Shown: positions 25,201-37,250 of the stretch, in pieces | Layout of the letters: each line of letters opens with the position of its first letter | Numbering within the stretch: the first letter of the stretch is position 1 | Source: Nymphaea colorata | Taxonomy: Eukaryota; Streptophyta; Magnoliopsida; Nymphaeales; Nymphaeaceae | Direction of reading: 5' to 3' | DNA length: 64,000 bases | Assembly (NCBI RefSeq): GCF_008831285.2 | Contig: NC_045145.1 | Span: forward strand, 15,888,040 to 15,952,039 | Notes under the pieces: generated by a model | What the model was told of the DNA's origin: nothing | Databases searched by the model: none | The model's input: the letters and a program-made list of their open reading frames with translations, nothing else | Made by a program: the position numbers and the translations under genes

Positions 25201-28200
25201 TGATGTGTGGATCGGGTTTTATGACTCAAAAAACTAGAGTTGTTGAATTTTGAACCCTTCTAAATTCCAAGCTGTACAGCAAAACTCTGTTTGTGTCTGC
25301 GCTTTTTTCCTATAGGTTTAAATAATCTGAGCACATCTGTTTGGTCACTGGTCAGATATATTTGATCATTTGATGTGTATGGTGGATGGTCAGATTTGTA
25401 AAATAAAGAATGACATGATATATATAGTGTGTGGCTGTTCCAGCAAAGAGTAAAGAATGACATGATAAATTTTATTCATGAGTTTTGAGGTGCAGAAATA
25501 GGTTTATGGATGCCAGTATTCGTATTATGACCAGTATGTTCTCAACCAATTTTTAAAAGAAAACAACAATTAGATACATAAAATAATGAGCATAGTCTTG
25601 CTGAAAAGCAGTGAAGTTCGGTAGAAAAGTGACTGTTGTGCGGCATCAAATGGCTAAGACTCATCTTATTGGACACGGTTTTTGTGTAAAATTTTTCTCT
25701 TGGAAGCTTTGCATAGGCAAAAAAATAAAAAAGCGTTGCAGGAAAATTTGGAAAAAATATGACATAGCTATGCGATAGTAAGCTCAGTCCCACCGAACCG
25801 AAAGCCAAGCGTGCTTAATCACAGTGTTTGTCTTTCTCAGTTTCTATGTAACTTTTACGAAAATTGTTCCTTTTTTGTTCGGTTGTATGCCTGATGATCA
25901 TTCTGAACATTGAAATATCAATAACTGGACTTGGTTCTTTGTTTTCCAGGGAAATGGTTGCTTATATTGCAAATACACTAATCTTTATATTAAGGTACTT
26001 GCTTTGTTATAAACCTCTTCTGCATCACTTGAACATAGACTTTTTTTTCTGTATCTTGAAACTGCTGCCTGATTTGATCTATCGGGTACTCATTCTAGAG
26101 ATTGTGCAAGTTTGCCTTAAAAAATATGGTAGTCATCTGAATTTGGTTCTTCCTTCTTTCGTGGCAGTGGGGTTGTTATAGCTGAAAGCGTTCTTGGGAG
26201 CAGCATCAGTGAGAAGTACCAAGGTATTTATCATTTGGTTCTGATGGTAGTGAGATTGTTCAGGCGAATGTTCTAGTTCCCCCTATCACCATTTCTGGTT
26301 AAAAAAGATTGCTTTGCATATATCTACTGTTGGATGGTATTATATTTGTACAATCCAAATAAAGGGGTTATTGATTGGATGTAATACTTACATTTCCTTG
26401 ACTGTTTCCTTTATTTAAATTTGTTTCAGGAGTTAAATGGGGCTATCTCTTTGTTCTTTATGTATTCATTCAAGTGTCCCGATTCATTGTTGTGGGAACA
26501 CTCTTTCCCTTGCTACGATATTTTGGCTATGGTTTGGACTGGAAGGAAGCAGCAATTCTTATTTGGTCTGGCTTGCGTGGAGCTGTTGCATTATCATTAT
26601 CATTGTCAGTTAAAGTAAGTAATTTGCTTTCTCGTGTCTACTCATAATTTGCTACTCTATTTTATAGTTTTAGAGATTGGTCTGGCAAATGTCCCTTCTA
26701 TTAATTTCAAATGCTTACTATGTTGATTTTGTTACTGTTGTCACCATTTGCTTCAGCCCCAGTCAGTTATGAAATCATTATGGTTTCCATCACTGTCATA
26801 AATATCGCGTCTTAATTGAAAAAGATGCATTAAATACGCGAAAAAAAAGTCAGATGTGTAAAACAGCATAAGACATGTCCTTTTGAAAAAACGCTAGAAT
26901 ATAAAAAAAACATGTATTATACGTGTTTTTTCGTGTTTTTGTATTTTTTATTAATTTCTTATTTATTTTATTTTTTTTATAATTTTCAGTATTTTTAAAT
27001 GTTTTGAATTTTTTAAAAATTTGCTGAGATTTTCCTGATATCTCGAGATATACAACTTTGTCGTATTATACCCTAGAAATTCCTTGTCATATAATACCCG
27101 TACATGACATATGTGGCAATGGTTTCCATCAATGTTTTCCTTGTCCCATGAAGTGTAACTTGATGAAGAATTATAATGCTGAACTGATCATTTGTACATA
27201 TCCTCTAGCATGTTTGGGAAAATAAAATTCCATAATATTGTGTAACATCTTAGAGCAAAGCCATGAATATGTAATTCCTTATGTTCATTGCTTGTTGGTC
27301 GTACAACACATTTTAAGTATTTTGAGCTACCACAACTTTTAGCAGCTGCAATTATCAGAGACATGCCAAAGAAATAACAGAGAGCTTTTGTAGAGGATGA
27401 AGAGGATGTGTGTGTGTGTGTGTGTCTAAAAGAGCATGTACAGTAAGGGAGATGTACAATTCTCCTGCAAGTGTCTCTGGCATTTTGAAATGAAAGAGGT
27501 GAGCATGAATTGGATTTGAACTCTCCAAATTTTCCTCTTTTCTCCATAATAGGTCTTGTGTTGAAAGTAGGTCACCATAAGCATCCAGCGACACAACCTA
27601 CTCACTCTTTCTGAGTTGAGGATTCTCCTGAAAGTATTTCTTGATAACCAGAAGTGTTTATTTTACCTCTAGATTGACACATGCATCAACTATTCTAGCA
27701 ATAGCATGAACTTCACTGATAACCTCTAGGTGATGCCAGCATTTTTTGAAACATTCTTGTAATTTGTAACGTTTTGCGCACACCTGGAAGGCAGTTATTT
27801 TTTTCTGTTTTGGCTGTTCATTTCACAAAGGAGTTTGGGGAAAAGTTACAAATTAGACTGCTTTAAGGGATACTCTTAGATGTCCTTCCATTTATATTTT
27901 TGCATAATGGCACGCTGTACAGTCCAGTCTTTTACGTCTGCCAAATGTTTCAATTTCTGCTACTTTTTCTTTGCGCCAGATGGAAAGTGTATAGCTAACC
28001 CACTTTTCTCCCTTTTAACTTCAAATAATCCCATTTTCCACGTCTACACTAGAATTTTGCTTGGCTACTGCTACAGATCAAAATTCTTCGAATGGAATAC
28101 GTTGTCTGTCACTCCTATCTGTTTGTTTAGTCATCTGCTTTGCAAATTGTGGCATTTTCTGTCTGTTCTTTGTTTATGAGGAACATGACAGGTCTTGAGT

Positions 28201-31200
28201 GGCCAGAAATTTAAACTTTTTAATGTCCAAAACAGAAGCATAAATGTCATGGCTTATAGGTGACCTGCTGATGCTGGTTTTGCTCTCTTTACATGTACAT
28301 TATATTGCTTTTTCCATTATGTGGTGTTTTTGAGATTCACCTGTCATCCTGCAATTTCTAAAGTTTAGCTTGTAACTGTCATTTAACCATGAACAGCGTG
28401 CTAGCACCAAAATAACTACAGCGTATCTAAATGCAGAGACAGGATCCCTGGTATGTCATTGGAGAATTTTTTGTCATTTCATTGCATATTTCCTTTAATT
28501 TTAAATATAACATTTCTTTTTCACCTTTTACAGTTTGTTTTCTTCACTGGTGGGATTGTATTTTTGACTCTTATTGTGAATGGTTCTACCACACAATTTG
28601 TACTTCACCTCCTTGGAATGGATAAAGCGTCACCTGAGAAGGTATGAGAATGGGTGCCTGAGTACCTAAAATGTATAGGCCTTATTCCATTGAATTGGTG
28701 GTGTGGTTTGAGGTTATGTATGTGCTTGGCTGGAAGCCGTTTCATGTAATTTATGGTACTATGTTAATAATCTTTCTCTGAAACCATTTCTGTTGATATA
28801 TTCTATATTTTGAAAACTCCCCGATAAAGTCAGCTTGTTGGATGTAGTCAATAATATTAAAAAAATGATACCAAAATATGGTATCTTCAAGACTTCAAGA
28901 AATAGATTTGCTGGTACTATCACAATAATTTCTGCAAGATTTTTTATTCAATTTCTTTGTATATTTTATATTTGTTATTTCAGTTTATTTTCTTTCTTAT
29001 ATATCTCAAGGAACTCTTACGATTGTTCATTTTGCTTTTTTGGAGGAAAAATGCTGTAGAAACTATTGGTTCATAGCTGCCTTTATCTGCTTCTTTGTTT
29101 TAGAACTTTCAAAGTTTCACTGAAGAAAAACACATTTGGAAAAAGGCTCCTACTAAATGATGTAAAGAAGCCTTATGAAGAAGAGCATTGGTGACTTTGC
29201 TCTGGACAACTCCATTTAGGCTGTTGGCTGAACATGGTCATATTTCTCCTGATGGCTGAACAAGTTTGTGTGTTTGAACACTCAAAGCATGGTCTTGTAG
29301 TCATTGTTGCACTGTTGCTATTCATTTATAATCTGTCGTTAAATGGTTATAGTATTAATTTTGCTAGGTCCATGACCACAGGTCGACAATATGTTAAATT
29401 GTTTCCCAGGTCCTGATTTATTCTTCTGTACACTAGATTCTCATCCTTTTTGTAGTTTTTGTTGCTTTTAGATGTCTAGAGCCTTGGCTTCTTGCATGTT
29501 TTTTTTTCCTGGTTTTATATACAAAGAAATCCTTACAGAAACAGTAATTCATTATTTGTGATGACAGATACGCATACTAGACTATACAAGATTTGAGCTG
29601 ATGAACAAGGCCTTGGAAGCCTTTGGGGAACTTGGAGACGATGAAGAGTTAGGGCCTGCAGAGTGGTCTACAGTGAAGAGATATATAACGTGCTTGGATG
29701 AGAATGATGCAGAGAAAATACATCCTCATATCATATCTGAGAGCCAGCGCCATTTACATAACTTGAATTTGAAAGATATTCGAGTACGCCTTTTAAATGG
29801 CAAGTTTTTTAGAATTGTTTTAAGTCACTTTCAGAATCAAGTTCTCAAAAAACAAATAAATTCTATTTTTGACCCTGCAAAATACTGGTGTTTCTTACAC
29901 CAGTGTCTCCCTATGTTGAGAATGATCCTCACATTCACTCTTTTAGAGTGTATCTTGATCTAAGTTTGTCATGGAACTTCTCGTAACAGATGCTAATATG
30001 CCAATTTGTCCTTTTCAGGTGTTCAAGCTGCTTATTGGGGAATGCTGGAAGAGGGACGGATAAACCAAACTTCTGCTATTCTATTAATGCAATCAGTTGA
30101 TGAGGCGCTGGATGTTGTATCTCATGAACCTTTATGTGATTGGAAGGGTTTAAAGGCCAATGTACATTTCCCAAGCTACTATAAATATCTCCAGTTTAGC
30201 CGTTTGCCTCAAAAGCTGGTGACATATTTTACAGTGGAGCGGCTGGAGTCTGCCTGTTATATATGTGCAGCATTTCTCCGTGCTCACAGAATTGCAAGGA
30301 GGCAATTGCATGATTTTATTGGTAATATTCACATCCAATTTATACATATATCAGATGAGTTATTTATTTTTTCATTTATGTGCATGAATGACATGTGGTA
30401 AATTACATTGTCTTACTCTTCTTTACTGCAATGCATGCTGAGAGATAACCTAAGGGCTAAGGCAAGTTGGACCCGATATTTTCAAACTTGCGCTCACTAT
30501 CTTTTTGCTATGCTTTCTACATGCTTCATCTGCTTCCCACGGCTAAAGCATTGGATTACCTAAATCCATGAATTTCTTTGTTCATGCAATGTATATTATA
30601 TTTCTGTGCAATACATAAAGAAGTAATGAAGGGTGGTGCTCCACTTAATTTTAAATGTTTAAGTCTTTTTTCATGACAAGGGGCATTATTTGGTTCAAAG
30701 ATCCATTTGAAAGTTTTTGAAATGTCTGTCATGATTTTGTTCAGTGGCCTCGTCAAACTTCCACATCCCTATCTCTCTCTTCTGGAGAATAAGTTTCATT
30801 TTGAAATCAAGAGAGTAAGAAGGCTATTAAAGTCCGTAAGTAAGAGCATAAATTTCGGAAACTCAAATGAGGAATCATGAATCAAAATGCCTATCATGTA
30901 AGGTCTATAAAATATGGGCGCTTCTAGTTACATCCTTTTTCCCGTCCATAGACAGATTAAATCCATGAGTAGGATAACCAGAAATAGTGGAAGTGGAATA
31001 TGACATAGATTGTGGGAGGATGGTCATCAGAATTTCAAGTTTCAACATAGTCTGGAAAGCAAAAGGCACAAATAATTGATGAAGATAACTCAATGCTAAT
31101 CCCTTCCCAGCCATTTATGTAAGATGTAAAACAGCATACATGAGGCACAGAAAAAGTTTGAGCTTGCACAAAGACCAGAGTAAGAAAGTAAATTTAGAAA

Positions 31201-34200
31201 GTTCAGAAGGGCGCAGTCAATAAAGGGCAAAAAATGTAATATGTAGGAAAGAATACCATATGCTACTGCGAATAAGTGCTCTGGAATCACTCAGTGTACG
31301 AGAGGAATAATCCTCTTCTGAGTTCAATTGAAACTGAATGAATGACCCAGCCATGTCCGAAACAAAACGAAATATGTAAAAATTTTATGTATATGCATAT
31401 GTGTTCGCTTTTACATAATTTAATGTCGTAGGTACACCTAAATGTCATGTAAGCTTCTAGAGTATTCGCCTAAAGTTTTGAAAGAACCTGAATACACGCT
31501 CTTGTGTTAGAGAGAGAAAGAGTCTGTTACTAGGCTTTGAAGTGTTATCTTGTTTGCAGGGGAAAGTGAGATTGCTGCTATAGTCATTCAGGAAAGTGAA
31601 GCTGAAGGTGAAGAAGCACAAAAGTTCTTGGAAGATGTCCGGCTTTCATTCCCGCAGGTTCTCTTATTTTTTTACCATGTTCTTCTCAAATATGATATCA
31701 TGGGCTTTTTCCTTTAATCCCTTTAAGATGATCAGAAAATTTTCTCCTACAAAATTAACTTACTGTTCCATACCCTGTGAATTTTATATGCAAAAATGTC
31801 AGGTGTTGCGTGTTGTGAAGACACGTCAAGTGACATATGCTGTACTAGTTCATCTCAGTGAGTATATACAGAACCTTGAGAAGGTTGGATTGCTTGAAGC
31901 AAAAGAGATGAACCAACTTCATGATGCAGTACAGGTAGCTGAGCTCCTTTTCATTCTATAATTTGATTATGCATCAGAGATGTTTCTACTAATATCCTTC
32001 TATGTTGCAGACTGACCTGAAAAAGCTTTTAAGAAATCCTCCCCTGGTAAAGATGCCTAAATTGGGTGATATATTAAGCATGCAGCCCCTTCTTGGAGCA
32101 CTCCCAACCATCATCCGTGAACCTATTGAAGGCTCTGCAAAGGAAATGATGAAATTACGTGGAGTTTACTTATATCGAGAAGGTTCAAAACCAAATGGAG
32201 TATGGCTTATTTCAAATGGAGTGGTGAAAGTAAGTTTAGGAAGTATCCTTTAAGTGTCTAAACTGAGCCCTATGAGTACCCTCTGCTGTTTAGTACACAT
32301 GATGGTCCTGTTCGTATCTTTTGCAGTGGACCAGTAAGAGTCTGAGAAATAGACATTCTATGCATCCAACATTTTCACATGGAAGCACTTTGGGACTTTA
32401 TGAAGCTCTAGTTGGGAAACCATACCTGTGTGACATAGTTACTGATTCTGTGGTACACTGTTTCTTCATTGAAACAGAGAAGATATTGTCAGTACTTAGA
32501 TCGAATCCATCATTAGAAGAATTTTTCTGGCAGGTACTTTTAGCATATTCTACTTTTGTGCTTCTTTAATTTGTTAAGCTTTTGCATCCACTTCTCATCT
32601 TTCTTTCTCGTTCATCCCTGGCATTTCCATCTTTTAATGTTATCTATAGTAACAAGAATTTACTTATGCAGGAAAGTGCAATTGTGTTGGCTAAACTCTT
32701 GCTACCTCAAACATTTGAGGAAATTTCTCTGCAAGAATTAAGATCTCTTGTGGCTGAAAGGTCAACTGTGAACATTTTCCTGAGGGGCGAAGTTATAGAC
32801 TTGTCTCCAAATGTAGTAGGATTTGTATTGGAAGGTTTTATCAACCAGGATGACAAGGCGGATTTGATTAGAGCTCCAGCAGTACTTCTTCCTTTTCATG
32901 AAGAAAAGCTACTTTTCAGTTTTGGTAATCGGATTTTTCTTTGTTTTCTTATTAACCTAAAGTGGTTGCATATAATTCCATATTCTCATTCATAGAAAGT
33001 TCTTACATGTACACTGTCCTCTTTTTTCTCTGCTTGTTATCTTGAACAGGTGTTGGATTGATTATTGCTTTCAAGGATGTTTTTATGTGCCTAACTGGTT
33101 TGAACTATTTGTTGTTGTGTGATGTGTTATAAGTCTATGACAGGCACAAAGCCTGTAATTCAATTTTATCCAATACTATAAAAAATAAACTAAGTGATTC
33201 ATGCATGTAGATGACCACAGTACCATCTTCTTAACTATTTAACATATCAAATGGTCAGAGGAGGTGGGAAGTTGAGTTATAGGTAACTTGAGTGTGGTGC
33301 TCAAGCTGCTGCAGCTGCGTTCAGCATAGTCCAAAACTTGGGAAGTGGCTGTTAGTTCATCCGAAGCCAACCTCCCCCACCCTGAAAAAAGAAAAGGAAA
33401 ACCTCTGCACCTTGAAATTTATAAAAATTTCGGGACTGTTGATTTTTCTCATTACTAGAAGACATGCCCACGTATTGCAATCTGAAGAGTTATTTCCTAT
33501 GAAAATCAAGCTTCTAAGTCTTTTTTAAATTTAAAGTTTATAAAACTTAAAAGAAAGGGAAAAAACAACTGAACCTCTGCACAGATAGAAAGAGAGTGAG
33601 TTCATGTGCATCTATGTATGTTTCTGTGCAGACATTCATTAAACAAGCATGAGATCTCCCCATTTTATCTGCCTTCTATTGAAGCAAATTTTCTGGTTGA
33701 GTATTCAGTTTATAATTTAATTATTTTTATTGATTGAAAAAATGAAGCAATCAATTCACTTTTTTGCCATTGAAAAACATGTAAGCACATGACACTTTTA
33801 TCTAGATTATGTTTTCTCTTTTAGGCGTTCATTTAGTTTGCTTCATGTGAATACATGGTTTTGTGGTCTGTTGATTTGTTTGATTTACTATCATGGGTCT
33901 TTTCACTTTTATCTGCTTATTCAGTGGAACCTATGAAAAATGCATATGCTAAAAAATTTTGAGAAAATTAACTGTCATCTCATGATTTAATTTCTGAACC
34001 AGCTGTTCTCCTACTAACGATGTCTATCTTGTTGTACTTTACAGGTGGTCAAGCAACAAGCTTTTGTTATCATGCGTCATCCTATCAGGCTGAAACAAGA
34101 TCAAGAATTATCTTCTTTGATATTGGTTCTACTCATACAGACGGTATACTGCAAAGGTCATCAGCTTCGTGGATTTCACATTCCTTTGAACTGCCAGGAC

Positions 34201-34787
34201 ACCAGACTCGAGAACATGGAGGCCTTGTAAGTTGGCCCGAGCATGCCTTCTTGTCCCGAAAGCACTTAGAGCTCCCACCTGAAGCTGCTTTTCAATCAAA
34301 GAAGTACTCTGAAAGAGCAATGCAAGTTGGCATCTTTGGTAGCATGGTATTTGCTTCCTACTTGGCTTTCTCAACTTCCCATCTCTCATTCTTGAGATTT
34401 TGCTTAATCTTACTTGAGCTTATATGCATCATTAAGGTGAATTTGCGAGCTAGACGAAACAGAAGTTTTCCATGGAGTTATCGTTCTAAATCATTTCACA
34501 GTATGTCATTTCCAAGAATGCCTTCAAAGTTTAAGAGACAGGCATCTGCTCGTCCACTTAAATCTGTTCGTTCAGAAGGTGAAACAGTGATGGGGAGTCA
34601 GAGACTTGACCGCTCCACCAAGGTTGATCCTGCTCCTGCATTGGTAAGTGATAGCAGGAAAGGGAAACGCACGGCAGATGAGTCAAGCGAGGAATCTGGA
34701 GATGATGAGGTTATAGTGAGAATTGACTCTCCAAGCCGGCTTATCTTCCATCAACGTCCTGGTAAAACATCACATCCAAATCCTTAG
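19220..34787 (+). CDS. SOS1: SOS1-type plasma-membrane Na+/H+ antiporter (NHX7 class)
   Basis: Twenty-three exons: 19220-19415, 19982-20032, 20196-20287, 21598-21675, 21774-21931, 23782-23883, 23962-24079, 24850-24902, 24983-25048, 25950-25994, 26168-26223, 26430-26614, 28397-28450, 28534-28641, 29568-29799, 30019-30321, 31560-31657, 31803-31934, 32011-32229, 32327-32533, 32672-32924, 34045-34346, 34437-34787. Total 3459 nt, 1152 aa, close to Arabidopsis SOS1. The protein exchanges cytosolic Na+ for external H+ and underlies salt tolerance. Residues about 27-445 form the CPA1 membrane domain, with ATDP (Asp162) and ESLMNDG (Asn190-Asp191). Residues about 720-850 form the cyclic-nucleotide-binding-like domain (LYREGSKPNGVWLISNG, FSHGSTLGLYEALVGKPYLC). 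The C-terminus keeps DSPS (Ser1134, Ser1136), the family's SOS2-kinase target that relieves autoinhibition. The intron after exon 15 is GC-AG. The last intron (34347-34436) is 90 nt and in frame. No lesion was seen. Confidence 0.95.
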
Positions 34788-35793
34788 AAGAGTTATATTG
34801 TTCATTCATATACATCATCGGTCTATGTTACAATGTAGTATCTTGTATCATATGCTATCTGTAAGCAACTTTTGTGGTAGAATTCATATTTTATGTGGCT
34901 TCTGGCATTTGCCTTTGTGGAAGTCATTTTGGGCCTTCTCTAATAAAATCAAGTGCAGCTTTTGTGATTGAAGCCTATGACTAGGCTCCTTAGCCATAAG
35001 TTGCCAAAGACCACAACTGCCTAGATGATGGCTGATGATGGGTTAGAAATCAAAGGCTTTTTTTTAGTCTTTCTTTTTTAATGTTTTAAACTGTTGAAAT
35101 TGATAGAGTTTTCTATTACGAGGTCTTTTCATTGTTTTCAAGTTAAGATTCCAATATTTTGGTTACTTTTTTCGACATTGTTTGGCCCAGACTAGCCTAT
35201 AGGCATTTCAAAGGTCCTGTTGTTGAGATCGCTAGTGCTTGTGTTGTGACTACTATGACTATGAGTGAAGCTATTTAATGATTTCCTTTAGTTGCCTTCC
35301 TGTATCCGGAACAGACATCAACGTTTGATGAGCTTGCCTGGTTACCTTCCTCTGTCTGTTCTACTTGCTCAGGGGAGTATCTGTTTCTCTTGATATTCCT
35401 TTTATTTGTGGTGGCTAGTTTAATTTAACTTTTTGCCACTAACATTGGGCAGTTTTCCTGTTAAGTGCACTATTGGGCATTGAAGTTCCCTGCAAGGCTT
35501 CGTAATATGATTGAACATTCCTGTAAGCTTTAAAGTGAATAGCCACTGCATTTCTCCTTCCTAGTCGCAACATTGTAATATCTGGAAGTTTGCATTTGTG
35601 GGGACCCGATGCCATATTTTCCCTGTAATAGTTTCTGATTTATGTTTTACCTGAAATTAAAGAGGAACTTTTCAACTTAAAATTCTTTGTTCATTTAGGT
35701 TTTTAAGGATCTCGTCCCTCATATCCTTCTCATGACCCAATGCTAGAAATGTTTGTCTGGAGAAGCCCAAAGGATCACGCTTCCAAGGGGGAA

Positions 35794-35907
35794 GACTAGC
35801 ATACACTGTTTCGAGTTGTTTACGGAAACGACGGTCCAATAATCCAATCGGACTAGCATACACTGTTTCGTGTTGTTTACGGAAACGACGGTCCAATGAT
35901 CCGATCG
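35794..35907. repeat. 57-bp tandem duplication
   Basis: Two adjacent copies of a 57-bp unit beginning GACTAGCATACACTGTTTCG differ at three positions (AGTT/TGTT, AATA/ATGA, AATC/GATC). The unit length is a multiple of three, so a minus-strand open frame runs through both copies. I regard that frame as chance. Confidence 0.9.
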
Positions 35908-36989
35908 TCAAGATCAGATGAATGGGAGGAGAGGAAGGTAGGGCTCATTTACCGTTTTATGTGTTCAGGTAGCTTTAGTTTATTGGCATTGTTGAGCTTC
36001 GACTGGGTGTCGTGCCTTCGCGTTATAGCTTGTGCTGTTTCAGACTTTGGTGGGCTACGGTCATCGAGAGGAGGAAATATGAAGTCCGTTCCCGTGTGTA
36101 CACAGCACGTTGGATGTGTATTGTCGTTTAAAAGCAAAATACTTGAAGTTTGTGCGAACTACCAAGATTTGATGCTTGATCTGGATAGCGTTCAGATTGG
36201 GGTACTTTTACATCGGAATTGGAGATTTTAGATTCAGATCATGTTGGGTAGCCGATAGGTCCACCGTCTCACCCACCGGGAACGAACACAGATTTGGTGT
36301 CCCGCTTGTCCTTCACGAGGTGGAGCTTCTTTATTGGGCTCTCTACTTACAAAGTTTTCTTTTATCCCACCGAATCCTCAAACTTTTCCACTCCCCAAGA
36401 AATGTTTTCGCAGACGATCTTCGCCCCTCCTCCCTGTCTATTGGTCTAAAGTTTTTTCTCCCCATACCTCTCTCTGCCTTCCTGTCCACGAAACAGAAGA
36501 CTCCTACTATTCACACCGTCATGATTCATGGGTAACTGCACGTGTAGAATTTACTTCCTTGGTCGACAGCCCACTCAACTCAACTTCTGAAAGAAATTGT
36601 TTTACATTTTTAGTTTGAGAAAAACATGGAGTATCGATTCATCATATGCATAACTATAAAATTACAGTTTTTTGTTAGGGAGCAGGTAGGATTGTTTGAT
36701 TTTGAGTAGCAGTTTTGTCGTGACCATAACCCTAGTTATGTCTTATCTTGGGGGCAACCTAGCAGCAGATTAGGAAGGGCTAGAACACAACGACATTTTC
36801 TCTTTTTTTAACAATGCATGGGCTTTCCATTCTCTGGCTAAGAAAGTGACAGTGCGCTTGGATTTTCTCCTTTTCCTTTTCTGCGTGAAGGCAAGGGACG
36901 TCTAAAGTTGGAGGATCTTAGATGATCGTTTAGCCTTCATGTAGTCTTTCGATGGGCCTGGGCGGGGCGATTATGGCCCTCAGGGATGT

Positions 36990-37250
36990 GAAGAGCTTGG
37001 ATCTGCATTGGATCTAGCCTTTAAAGGATTAGACTTCAAGCGGATTTGTGTAACTGGATTTGAATTTGAACTCAAACTATCAAAAAATGAACTTGAGTTT
37101 ACAAGCATAAAGTCAGACATTTGTATGTAATCATATTGGATCTTTATCCAATCCCAGTTGGATAGTGGACTCAAATTGAGAGTCAATTCTGAACTGCATG
37201 TCCAATCTAAATTTGCCAGATCTAACTAAATGAATACTGGCACCTTATGA
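36990..37250. repeat. GGATTTGAATTTGAA-type dispersed repeat, copy 1
   Basis: AT-rich stretch with repeated 'ggatttgaatttgaactc', 'ggattagact' and 'ccagatctaact' phrases, ending near 'actggcacct'. It shares word content with 41870-42200 and 57500-57872. Ends are not sharply defined in this copy. Confidence 0.4.

Noticed and set aside
26780-27110. Possible transposon in SOS1 intron 12
   Set aside because: AT-rich low complexity with no inverted ends or duplicated target found by eye.
35672-35911. Minus-strand frame with internal peptide repeat
   Set aside because: The peptide repeat follows from a 57-bp DNA duplication; no other coding signals.
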